Of a DNA stretch of 64,000 nucleotides, positions 47,301 to 54,962 are shown piece by piece. Below the pieces are notes generated by a model, which saw nothing but the letters and a program-made list of their open reading frames with translations, was not told the DNA's origin and did no database searches. The first letter of the stretch is position 1. The number at the start of each line of letters is the position of its first letter. Made by a program: the position numbers and the translations under genes. This DNA comes from Leptospiraceae bacterium (GTDB taxonomy: Bacteria > Spirochaetota > Leptospiria > Leptospirales > Leptospiraceae): positions 310,001 through 374,000 of the forward strand of contig JACKPA010000003.1 of NCBI GenBank assembly GCA_024233865.1, read 5' to 3'.

Positions 47301-50300
47301 AGTCAAGGTGCAGGACAAAATCCTCAAGCTCCTTATGTTAGCTCTTATGAAATGCCTGTTACACAACCGGTTTATATCAATCAATCCAAAGCGTATGACA
47401 GAAACGACGTTCCTTTTGGCTCTGTTGTTATTAGTGGTACCGGACTTGGCTTACCTGGGGCAGAGAAAGAAGTAATGGATCCAAATAACGTTACGAAAAT
47501 TCTACGCGGTGAGCAGATGATTGATCTGATTCCGGAGCGTTTTAGAAAGCTAATGACCAGTAAGAGAGTTACGAGAGTTGTGAAATCGGCTGAAGGAAGT
47601 GGTAGTTTTGAAACCATTTCGGACACAGCAGATGTGATCAAACTTGCTGGTAGACCTGGAAAATTTGATGTAACGGAAGAGTATGGCGTTCCGGCTAAGT
47701 TAGTAGAAGCATTAGATACTACAACTGAGTTGGCAATTGCTGCCGGTATTGAAGCTCTGAAAGAAGCAGGGATTCCGCTTGTTCAAACCTATAAAAAAAC
47801 AACAACCGGAAAGTATTTACCCGAAAAATGGTTGTTACCTGAGTCTATGAGAGACGATACGGGGGTCATATTTGCAAGTGCTTTTCCTGGTTGTGACAAC
47901 TTTGCTCAAATTTTAGGTGATTATTACAAATATACCGCTTTGGAAGAGCAGATAGAAGTTTTGGAAGACTTGCGAAGGTATACAAGAGACGATGAAACTC
48001 TAAGAGAAATCTTAAGGAAAATCTCTCAAATCAAAGATGAATTGGCACAAAAGCCAAATGAGTTTGACAGAAGGTTTATTTTCCAAATCCTCTCTATGGG
48101 TCATAGCCAATTTGCTGAATTTATTGGTGCCAGAGGTCCAAATACACAAGTAAACGCTGCTTGTGCCAGTACAACCCAAGCCGTAGCTTTGGCAGAAGAC
48201 TGGGTTCGTCTTGGACGTTGTAGACGTGTACTCGTGCTTGGAGCAGATAATGTAACAAGTGATAACTTAATGGAATGGATTGGAGCCGGATTCTTGGCAA
48301 CCGGTGCAGCTGCAACGGATGATAAAGTAGAAGAAGCTGCACTTCCATTTGACAAAAGAAGACATGGTACGATTCTCGGTATGGGTGCGTGTGCTCTTTT
48401 GGTAGAAAGTGAAGATTCTGTTCGTGAAAGAGGTATGAGAGGTATTGTGGAAATACTTAGCACCGAAACTCGAAACAGTGCCTTTCATGGAACCCGTTTG
48501 AATCCGGAACATATTTCTATGGTGATGAATGATCTGGTGACAACTGCTGAGCATCGTTTTGGCTTGAATCGACACCTAATGGCTCCGCAGACTGTTTTTG
48601 TTTCCCATGAAACCTATACACCAGCTAGGGGAGGAAGTGCTTCAGGAGAAATCAAGGCTCTTCGTCATACATTCGGAGATTCCGCAAGTGACATTGTAAT
48701 TTCCAATACAAAAGGATTCACAGGTCATGCGATGGGTGCTGGAGTAGAAGATGTTATTGCAGTTAAGATTCTGGAACATGGTATTGTACCGCCAGTGGCT
48801 AATTACAAAGAAGAAGACCCAGAGTTAGGAAAATTAACCCTCAGTCGTGGTGGAAGATATCCTGTTCAGTATGGTATTCACCTTGCTGCCGGATTTGGTT
48901 CACAGTTGGCAATGAGCTTGGTTAGACGAATTCCGGGATCAGTTGACAGAGTGGATAATAAAGGTCAGTATGACCATTGGTTGTCTCAAGTGAGTGGATA
49001 TGATAAGGTAGAATTGGAAGTTACCAAAAAAACTTTGCGTATCAAAGCACAAGGAAATCCTGGTCGTCAGCCTGCAGGCAATTCATGGAAGTATGGAACC
49101 GGACCACAAGTAAGGACTCCTTATGGAATGACTGGCGGACTCACAGATTATCGACCAGCTCCGATTGTGGTTGAGTCAACACCAACACCTTCCGTAGGCT
49201 TGACACCATCCGCAGGGTTGACACAGGGGTCAACCCCTACGCAAAAACCGGCAGCACCTCAGCCGCAAACAATTGCAGCAGCACCGGTTTCCGAAGCACC
49301 AAAACCTGCTCCGACTGTACCAAAACCTGTAGCAACTCCTGCAGCTCAACCGAAAGTTGATACCGTTGCTGATAAAGTATTGCAAATTGTATCCGAAAAG
49401 ACCGGATATCCGAGAGATATGTTGGATTTGGATTTGGATATGGAAGCAGATTTGGGTGTGGATACGGTTAAACAAGCAGAGACTTTTGCCGCTGTAAGAG
49501 AAGCATTTGATATCCCAAGAAAAGATGATATGCAACTCAGAGATTATCCTACTTTGAGTCATGTGATTGGCTTTGTGAAGGAAAATCGTCCTGATTTGGC
49601 AGCATCCGTTTCGTCAGCACCTTCCGTAGGGTTGACACAGGGGTCAACCCCTACAGTAGCGGGTGGTGGTCGTGATACCATTTCGGAAAAAGTGTTGGAT
49701 TTGGTAGCAGAAAAAACGGGTTACCCAAAAGACATGCTGGATTTGGACTTGGATTTGGAAGCAGATTTGGGTGTAGATACGGTTAAACAAGCAGAGACCT
49801 TTGCAGCCGTAAGAGAAGCATTTGACATTCCAAGACAAGAAGATTTGCAACTTAGGGATTATCCAACATTGGGTCACGTAATTGGATACGTGAAACAAAA
49901 TCGCCCTGATTTGGCAGCATCCGTAGGATCGACACATGTGTCAACCCCGTCAGTTACATCGGCAATGCCGACGCAACAAGCAGCACCATTGGTTGGTCGT
50001 GATACCATTTCGGAAAAAGTGTTGGATTTGGTAGCAGAAAAAACGGGTTATCCAAAAGATATGCTGGATTTGGATTTGGATCTAGAAGCGGATTTGGGTG
50101 TGGATACGGTGAAACAAGCAGAGACTTTTGCGGCCGTAAGAGAAGCATTTGATATTCCAAGACAAGAGGATTTGCAGTTACGGGATTATCCGACTCTTGG
50201 TCATGTAATTGGATACGTGAAACAAAATCGTCCTGATTTGGCAGCAGCCATTGCCGCATCGGCACCGTCCGTAGGGTTGACACAGGGGTCAACCCCTACA

Positions 50301-53300
50301 GTAGCACCAACATCATCAGCACCATCGGGTGGTCTTGACAACGTTGCTGATAAAGTATTGCAGATTGTAGCAGAAAAGACCGGTTATCCGAAAGACATGT
50401 TGGAACTTGATTTGGATTTGGAAGCAGATTTAGGTGTGGATACCGTGAAGCAAGCAGAGACTTTTGCATCTGTAAGAGAAGCATTTGACATTCCAAGGCA
50501 AGATGATTTGCAATTAAGGAATTATCCTACTCTTGGTCATGTAATTGGCTTTGTGAAAGAAAACAGACCTGATTTAGCAGCATCCGCAGGGTCGACGCAT
50601 GCGTCAACAACCCCATCAACCCCTACAGTACGATCGGGTGAAACGGATGCCATTACTGATAAAGTGTTGGACATCGTAGCAGAAAAGACCGGTTATCCTA
50701 AAGATATGCTGGAACTTGATTTGGACTTGGAAGCTGACTTAGGCGTGGATACCGTGAAACAAGCAGAGACTTTTGCATCGGTGAGAGAGGCTTTTAGTAT
50801 TCCAAGACAAGAAGATTTGCAATTGAGAGATTATCCGACTCTTGGACACGTAATTGGGTTTGTTAGAAGTAACATCCAAGCTGGAGTCGCACCGTCGCCG
50901 TCTGTTACGGCAGCACCAGCGTCCGCAGGGTTGACACAGGGGTCAACCCTTACGTCTAGCGGAACGATTGAAGATGCCAATAAAGTTCCGAGAAGGGTTG
51001 CTCGTGCAGCTTTAAGACCTACTTTGGATGTTTGTACTCCGACAGAAGTGAAATTGGGTGCAAGTTCAAGAGTAATTGTGTCTATGGATCAGGGTGGAGT
51101 CGGGCAGAAACTCATTGAGCAGCTAAAGAATTCCGGTGTAAATGTATTGGAACTAAACTTAGCGGAAGGAGTTTCTAACAAGAAATTAGACCAAACCGTA
51201 AAAGGATGGATTTCAGAAGGTGCAATTCATGGAATTTATTGGTTGAACGCTTTGGATGCAGAGCCTTCTATCGAAGACATGGATTTGGCAACTTGGCAAG
51301 AACTTAATCGACAAAGAGTAAAATGTCTGTACACAACCATGAGAGCACTTTATGACTCTATATCCGATTCTAATACATTCCTTGTTTCTGCAACCAGAAT
51401 GGGTGGATTGCATGGATATTCTGATAGCGGTGCGACTTCTCCTTTAGGTGGTGGTGTAGTAGGTTTTACAAAAGCTTACAAAAGAGAACAGGAGAAAGCA
51501 GTCATTAAAGCTGTAGACTTTGAATCTCATTTAAGCCAAGAAGAAATTGCAAACAAACTATACAACGAAGCAATTTTTGATCGTGGAGTTGTGGAAGTTG
51601 GTTACAATGGCGGATTGCGTTATGGGGTTACATTGGTGGAAGAGCCAGCAGTGGATGGCAGCCCGGGAATGACTCTAAACAGAGATACAGTATTTCTTGT
51701 GACGGGAGCTGCCGGTGGGATCACTAGTGCAATCGTTACTGACCTTGCTCAAAGTAGCCAAGGGATATTCTATCTTATGGACTTAACTCCAAAACCGGAT
51801 AAAAACAATCCGGACCTTCAGTTGTTCAGACAGAGTAAAGACCAACTCAAAAACAAATTCATTGCTGATGCAAAAGCAAGAGGTGAGAAACTTAAACCGG
51901 TTGAGATCGAGAAATCAATTATGTCTGTTGAGAGGGAAGAAGCGGCTTTAAGGGCTATAGAGTCTGTTGAAGCAGCAGGTGGAACGGTTCACTACTACAG
52001 TGTCAATCTAACGGACGAGGACGGAATTGCAGCAGTGGTTGGAGACATCAGAAACAATCATGGAAAAATTGACGTTCTTCTTCATGCGGGAGGGATTGAA
52101 ATCAGTCGCGCATTGTCAAGCAAAACAGAAAATGAATTTTTCAAAGTTTTCGACATCAAAGCTGACGGGTTTTTTAACATCCTGAAAGCGGCTAAGGGAA
52201 TGCCTATTTATGCTTCTGTTGCTTTTAGCTCTGTTGCCGGTCGATTTGGAAACAGTGGTCAAACAGACTATAGTTCTGCCAATGACTTACTCTGTAAGAT
52301 TACAAGCAGCTTTAAAAACTGGAGACCCGAAACTAAAGGAATCGCCATTGATTGGACTGCTTGGGGTGGAATCGGAATGGCTACGAGAGGGTCTATTCCA
52401 AAAATTATGGAAATGGCTGGGATTGACATGCTTCCTCCGGAATCCGGTATACCAACCGTAAGAAGGGAACTCGTTTCCGGTGGATTCAAAGGGGAAATCG
52501 TAGTCGGTCAGAGACTTGGTATTCTTGTGAAAGAATGGGATGAAAAAGGTGGAGCGGATGTAGGTAAACTTAACCAAGATACACAAAAACTATTTATGAT
52601 TGGTGAAATTAAAAATACCAATTTGTATAGTGGTGTCGAGGCTGAGACACTTATCGATCCGAATAAGCAAGGATTCTTGTTTGATCACAAAATAGACAAT
52701 ATTCCGGTATTGCCAGGTGTAATGGGAGTGGAAAGTTTTGCAGAAATTTCTACAATACTTTCGCAAGGTTTTAACGTGTCTGCAGTAAGGAATGTAGAAT
52801 ATGTAAGTCCGTTTAAGTTTTATAGGGATCAAGCGAAAACCCTATACTTAAAAGGAAACGTTCTTTACAAAGATGAAAATACTTTGATTTCCAGAACTTC
52901 TTTGAAATCAATTACCCCACCGGCAAGGGAAGGGTTACTTGAACAAGAGAAACTGCATTTTACGGCAGAAGTAGTATTAACAAGAGCAGAACTTGGAAAA
53001 CCAAGTATCAGTTTTGAAATTCCGACTTCTCAGGACAAATTGGTAGAAAAGGAAGCCATTTACAAAATCTATTTTCATGGACCTGCTTACCAAATTTTGG
53101 AAAAAGTGCAGTTGGTTGGTGATAAGGCAATTGGTTGGATGCCAAGTAGTTTACCATCGGATACAAATCCTGAGAATGTAGAGTTTATCATGTCTCCAAG
53201 ACTGATTGAGCTTTGCTTCCAGACTGCTGGAATATGGGAAATGTCTTCTAAAGGTGTAATGGCACTGCCTTTGGGAATTGGTTCTGTTACTACCTATAGG

Positions 53301-53459
53301 GATCCTAGTGAAGCATCTGGCAATAAGATTTTTGCAGTGGTAACTGCTGTAAATAACGGTGAGAGTTTCAATGCTCAGGTGATAGATGAAGCTGGAAACC
53401 TCTATGTTGATCTTATTGGCTATAGGACAGTTCAACTTCCCGGAAGTGTGAGCATCTAA
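44364..53459 (+). CDS. Pfa-like iterative polyketide/fatty-acid synthase (KS-AT-KS-ACPx5-KR-DH)
   Basis: A 3031-residue megasynthase from the ATG at 44364 (AAGGAG 12 nt upstream). KS1 (about 10-460): DAACASA, EAHGTST, SNIGHLKAG. AT (about 610-930): FLFPGQGSQ, GHSLGEYAAL. KS2 (about 1050-1520): NAACAST, with SHETYTPAR in place of HGTGT, and NTKGFTGHAMG. Five ACPs centred near 1701, 1806, 1915, 2027 and 2130, each LGVDTVKQAE with Thr at the pantetheine position. KR (about 2440-2700): GAAGGITSA, SSVAG, DYSSAND. DH double hotdog (about 2760-3020): FDHKIDNIPVLPG, HGPAYQ. No ER or thioesterase domain. The layout suggests a secondary or polyunsaturated lipid product. Confidence 0.93.
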   Translation: MEENFDVDRCIAIVGVGAILPEALSAPAFWQNVKNKKYCIKNIPSGRWNPSNYYDPDPAVPDKSYTTLGSWVEGFDFDWKKYKVPPKVAAAMDIGQQWAVTIASEALSDFGYPQRPIDLDRTGVIIGTAMGGELHYITHLRISFPEYAELLQGVDDFQQLPVDVRHSILEKWHQRMDSIYPHISEDTMPGELANIVSGRIANVLNCRGPNFITDAACASALAAVDSAVEMLSEHHCDAVIAGGVDRNMGASSFIKFCKIGALSSTGSRPFGEGADGFVMGEGSAVFLLKRLADAERNGDKVYAVIRGVGESSDGKGKGITAPNPLGQKYAIERAWKNAGIDPATCTLVEAHGTSTKVGDVVEVESLSGIFGQGTAKNSIALGSAKSNIGHLKAGAGAAGLLKATMAIYEKVLPPTLNAVKPNPNIDFSKTPFFVNHELQEWKKPANFPRRAAVSAYGFGGTNFHLVLEEHIPGSLTSRKKMVASAAIPASGNGGAMVSNVSMQVAQPAALKMPVRGILALGANTTAELKEKLDATLKHAQEGWTPPRKAPEIQDINAQERLFIDYGKMEDTNEHDTLVDRLLRAQKAIGHDNTQAWKVLRVKGIYRGSGKAQGKIAFLFPGQGSQYVNMTSELRTVDTIVDKVVGEADAVMTPILGRPLTSYIFIDANDESTIKQAEENLKQTAITQPAMLTMDVSILRFLSEYGFKPDMVMGHSLGEYAALVAAGVMPFSNALEAAAARGREMTNVSSNMGDNGWMAAVFAPIGEVEKLIKEVQGYVKVANYNCLNQSVIGGESKAVEAAIKLFSKNGFRAVRIPVSHAFHTEIVAPASKPLRSFLDKLNLSVPKIPVVANLTGDLYPTTSIEEVKDYLEKQIASSVQWVKGMDTLYKNGVRTFVEVGPKAVLKGFVDDVYGGDHDIISIASNNPRVGELISFNYAVCALYAAGYGMTEEKPVQVKNFSEGNGHARVAQPTSENKSGGSQGAGQNPQAPYVSSYEMPVTQPVYINQSKAYDRNDVPFGSVVISGTGLGLPGAEKEVMDPNNVTKILRGEQMIDLIPERFRKLMTSKRVTRVVKSAEGSGSFETISDTADVIKLAGRPGKFDVTEEYGVPAKLVEALDTTTELAIAAGIEALKEAGIPLVQTYKKTTTGKYLPEKWLLPESMRDDTGVIFASAFPGCDNFAQILGDYYKYTALEEQIEVLEDLRRYTRDDETLREILRKISQIKDELAQKPNEFDRRFIFQILSMGHSQFAEFIGARGPNTQVNAACASTTQAVALAEDWVRLGRCRRVLVLGADNVTSDNLMEWIGAGFLATGAAATDDKVEEAALPFDKRRHGTILGMGACALLVESEDSVRERGMRGIVEILSTETRNSAFHGTRLNPEHISMVMNDLVTTAEHRFGLNRHLMAPQTVFVSHETYTPARGGSASGEIKALRHTFGDSASDIVISNTKGFTGHAMGAGVEDVIAVKILEHGIVPPVANYKEEDPELGKLTLSRGGRYPVQYGIHLAAGFGSQLAMSLVRRIPGSVDRVDNKGQYDHWLSQVSGYDKVELEVTKKTLRIKAQGNPGRQPAGNSWKYGTGPQVRTPYGMTGGLTDYRPAPIVVESTPTPSVGLTPSAGLTQGSTPTQKPAAPQPQTIAAAPVSEAPKPAPTVPKPVATPAAQPKVDTVADKVLQIVSEKTGYPRDMLDLDLDMEADLGVDTVKQAETFAAVREAFDIPRKDDMQLRDYPTLSHVIGFVKENRPDLAASVSSAPSVGLTQGSTPTVAGGGRDTISEKVLDLVAEKTGYPKDMLDLDLDLEADLGVDTVKQAETFAAVREAFDIPRQEDLQLRDYPTLGHVIGYVKQNRPDLAASVGSTHVSTPSVTSAMPTQQAAPLVGRDTISEKVLDLVAEKTGYPKDMLDLDLDLEADLGVDTVKQAETFAAVREAFDIPRQEDLQLRDYPTLGHVIGYVKQNRPDLAAAIAASAPSVGLTQGSTPTVAPTSSAPSGGLDNVADKVLQIVAEKTGYPKDMLELDLDLEADLGVDTVKQAETFASVREAFDIPRQDDLQLRNYPTLGHVIGFVKENRPDLAASAGSTHASTTPSTPTVRSGETDAITDKVLDIVAEKTGYPKDMLELDLDLEADLGVDTVKQAETFASVREAFSIPRQEDLQLRDYPTLGHVIGFVRSNIQAGVAPSPSVTAAPASAGLTQGSTLTSSGTIEDANKVPRRVARAALRPTLDVCTPTEVKLGASSRVIVSMDQGGVGQKLIEQLKNSGVNVLELNLAEGVSNKKLDQTVKGWISEGAIHGIYWLNALDAEPSIEDMDLATWQELNRQRVKCLYTTMRALYDSISDSNTFLVSATRMGGLHGYSDSGATSPLGGGVVGFTKAYKREQEKAVIKAVDFESHLSQEEIANKLYNEAIFDRGVVEVGYNGGLRYGVTLVEEPAVDGSPGMTLNRDTVFLVTGAAGGITSAIVTDLAQSSQGIFYLMDLTPKPDKNNPDLQLFRQSKDQLKNKFIADAKARGEKLKPVEIEKSIMSVEREEAALRAIESVEAAGGTVHYYSVNLTDEDGIAAVVGDIRNNHGKIDVLLHAGGIEISRALSSKTENEFFKVFDIKADGFFNILKAAKGMPIYASVAFSSVAGRFGNSGQTDYSSANDLLCKITSSFKNWRPETKGIAIDWTAWGGIGMATRGSIPKIMEMAGIDMLPPESGIPTVRRELVSGGFKGEIVVGQRLGILVKEWDEKGGADVGKLNQDTQKLFMIGEIKNTNLYSGVEAETLIDPNKQGFLFDHKIDNIPVLPGVMGVESFAEISTILSQGFNVSAVRNVEYVSPFKFYRDQAKTLYLKGNVLYKDENTLISRTSLKSITPPAREGLLEQEKLHFTAEVVLTRAELGKPSISFEIPTSQDKLVEKEAIYKIYFHGPAYQILEKVQLVGDKAIGWMPSSLPSDTNPENVEFIMSPRLIELCFQTAGIWEMSSKGVMALPLGIGSVTTYRDPSEASGNKIFAVVTAVNNGESFNAQVIDEAGNLYVDLIGYRTVQLPGSVSI
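49191..49241 (+). repeat. Linker palindrome copy 1 (plus half copy) before ACP1
   Basis: A half copy (TCCGTAGGCTTGACACC, from 49191) is followed by the full copy GCAGGGTTGACACAGGGGTC-AACCCCTAC (49212-49240). Arms TTGAC and GTCAA pair, as do the outer GGG and CCC. The encoded peptide is GLTQGSTPTQ. Confidence 0.85.
49626..49654 (+). repeat. Linker palindrome copy 2 between ACP1 and ACP2
   Basis: Full copy: arms GTAGGGTTGAC and GTCAACCCCTAC around ACAGGG. In frame; encodes VGLTQGSTPT. Confidence 0.85.
49923..49950 (+). repeat. Linker palindrome copy 3 between ACP2 and ACP3, variant core
   Basis: GTAGGATCGACACATGTGTC-AACCCC: the core ACACATGTGT is a different palindrome from copies 1, 2, 4 and 6, while the outer arms are kept. 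Confidence 0.75.
50271..50299 (+). repeat. Linker palindrome copy 4 between ACP3 and ACP4
   Basis: Identical to copy 2 over its full length (GTAGGGTTGAC ... GTCAACCCCTAC), in frame. Confidence 0.85.
50586..50627 (+). repeat. Linker palindrome copy 5 between ACP4 and ACP5, variant core
   Basis: GCAGGGTCGACGCATGCGTC-AAC with core GACGCATGCGTC, followed by CCCCATCAACCCCTAC, so the right arm is displaced or partly duplicated. Confidence 0.75.
50924..50953 (+). repeat. Linker palindrome copy 6 after ACP5
   Basis: GCAGGGTTGACACAGGGGTC-AACCCTTAC, a near-exact copy with slightly changed outer arms, in frame between ACP5 and the region before the KR. Confidence 0.8.
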
Positions 53460-53464
53460 CTTAA

Positions 53465-54217
53465 GTGGAAAGAATTTCCTTACATGAAGGGACGCAAACC
53501 AATGCGTCCCTTTTTATTTTTTACCTTTCCAAATCCTTTGCTGAGTTAGGTTTTAAAATACTATCCGATTATAATTTCCTGAGCCAAAAGGAAATGGATA
53601 GGCTAAAGAATCTGAAATTAGAAAAGCGAAGAAGAGATTGGTTACTTGGTAGATATACAACTAAAAGTCTGATACAAGATTATCTTTCCGATAGCTATGG
53701 TCAAAAAGTTCCTATGCGAAATATTGAAATTGATAATTATGATGATGGGGCTCCTTTTTATAGAATAATAGGTGTTAAGGAGTTTCAAGATTTATATATT
53801 TCGATTAGTCATAGTCATGAAACTGCTTTATGTGCCATTAGTGATTCTGCCATTGGAATTGATATAGAATTTGTAGAAGTCCGATCAGATGCTTTTATTC
53901 GTGATTTTTTTTCAGAAGAAGAATTGCGTTTTATCAGTGGTGTTGATACTTCTTTAAAACATGTATTGACAAATTTGATATGGAGTGCAAAGGAATCAAT
54001 TTTAAAGGTTTTTCATCTTGGGCTTACGGTAGACACTAGATACGTCACTTGCATTCCTAAAGAAAAAAATCCCAGAGAAGAAGTTATGTATGAATTTGGG
54101 ATCAAATTGGATGATAAGATTTATTCGAAAATTGAAAATCACCTAAAACAAAAATCTTTAAAAGGCTGTTGGCAGATCAAAGACGGTTTTGTTTATACAT
54201 TTGCAGTGGGAAATTAA
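53465..54217 (+). CDS. Sfp-type 4'-phosphopantetheinyl transferase
   Basis: Up to 250 residues. The PPTase signatures are clear: RRDWLLGRYTTKSL, the CoA-binding SISHSHETALCAIS, the Mg2+ site GIDIEFVEVRS and WSAKESILKVFHLG (the WxxKES motif). It transfers phosphopantetheine from CoA to carrier domains and, lying directly after the synthase, presumably serves it. The start is uncertain: GTG at 53465 has no good SD, and a terminator-like hairpin covers codons 8-18. The next ATG (53594) would cut the conserved N-terminal helix. Confidence 0.88.
   Translation: MERISLHEGTQTNASLFIFYLSKSFAELGFKILSDYNFLSQKEMDRLKNLKLEKRRRDWLLGRYTTKSLIQDYLSDSYGQKVPMRNIEIDNYDDGAPFYRIIGVKEFQDLYISISHSHETALCAISDSAIGIDIEFVEVRSDAFIRDFFSEEELRFISGVDTSLKHVLTNLIWSAKESILKVFHLGLTVDTRYVTCIPKEKNPREEVMYEFGIKLDDKIYSKIENHLKQKSLKGCWQIKDGFVYTFAVGN
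53487..53520 (+). terminator. Rho-independent-type hairpin within the PPTase 5' region
   Basis: Stem AAGGGACGCA/TGCGTCCCTT of 10 bp with loop AACCAA (53497-53502), followed by a T-rich run (TTTTTATTTTTTACC). It lies 28 nt after the synthase stop and would end most synthase transcripts. Confidence 0.75.
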
Positions 54218-54233
54218 ATATAAAATAAATTAT

Positions 54234-54289
54234 TTGACATTTGTGATTTGCGAATTATAATTAGCAAATATGCTAATTTTTGCGAATTA
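54234..54289 (+). promoter_or_regulatory. Sigma-70-like promoter and operator-like palindrome for nfi
   Basis: TTGACA (54234-54239) and TATAAT (54256-54261), 16 nt apart, are both perfect boxes. Overlapping the -10 and the start is AATTAGCA-AATA-TGCTAATT (54259-54278), a perfect 8-bp inverted repeat, itself flanked by direct repeats TTTGCGAATTA (54247-54257 and 54279-54289). This arrangement suggests repression of a strong promoter. Confidence 0.65.
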
Positions 54290-54296
54290 AGAAGCA

Positions 54297-54962
54297 ATGC
54301 ACAGTTGGAATTTATCGGTAAAAGACGCTATTCAAATACAAAAAGAGCTTGCTCCTAAATTGATTTGTAAAGGTAAACCAGATAACATTCGTTTGGTTGC
54401 TGGATCTGATTTGTCTTATAAAAAAGAAGAAAACCTTGGTTTTTGTGTTATTGTGAATTTCCGATTTCCGGAATTAGAGGTAGTTGAAATGGTTTTTTTG
54501 ACAATGGAGGTTACTTTTCCTTATGTCCCAGGCTTGCTATCATTCAGGGAAGGACCTATTGTTTTGAAAGCATTTGAAAAATTGCAAAACCGCCCAAATG
54601 TAATCTTGTTTGACGGACAGGGAGTTGCCCACCCGAGAAAATTCGGAATAGCCTCTCACATAGGTTTACTTTTGAACATCCCTTCCATTGGTTGTGCAAA
54701 ATCAAGGCTCTATGGAGAATATAAAGAACCAGGAATTGAAAAAGGTTCGAGTGAAATTCTGGTAGATCGATCCGGAGAACAAATCGGTAGCGTTTTGAGA
54801 ACTCGGAACAACGTAAAGCCTATTTTTGTTTCACCGGGTCACTTGGTAGGCTTTGACGAATCGGTGGAAATTGTTATGCAGTGCGTAACAAAATACAGAA
54901 TACCTGAGCCAACAAGAATTGCAGATATGGAAGTTGAGAGATATAAAAAAGAACACAATTAG
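54297..54962 (+). CDS. nfi: Endonuclease V
   Basis: A 221-residue DNA repair nuclease that nicks 3' to deoxyinosine from adenine deamination. Signatures: LVAGSDLSYKKEE (first metal Asp), the wedge region FPYVPGLLSFREGPIVLKAFEKL with its PYxPGxLxFRE (Glu), VILFDGQGVAHPRKFGIASHIG (Asp), and CAKSRLYGEY. Length and all catalytic residues are normal. Start at 54297 directly after the operator-like repeats; no clear SD. A regulated promoter for this usually constitutive gene is unusual. Confidence 0.95.
   Translation: MHSWNLSVKDAIQIQKELAPKLICKGKPDNIRLVAGSDLSYKKEENLGFCVIVNFRFPELEVVEMVFLTMEVTFPYVPGLLSFREGPIVLKAFEKLQNRPNVILFDGQGVAHPRKFGIASHIGLLLNIPSIGCAKSRLYGEYKEPGIEKGSSEILVDRSGEQIGSVLRTRNNVKPIFVSPGHLVGFDESVEIVMQCVTKYRIPEPTRIADMEVERYKKEHN

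Noticed and set aside
48101..48463. A 120-codon open frame on the minus strand within the synthase gene, with similar frames at 44906-45331, 46932-47384 and 49230-50292
   Set aside because: Each is antisense to strongly conserved KS, AT or ACP coding sequence and has low-complexity Ser/Leu- or Tyr-rich translations; none has an SD.
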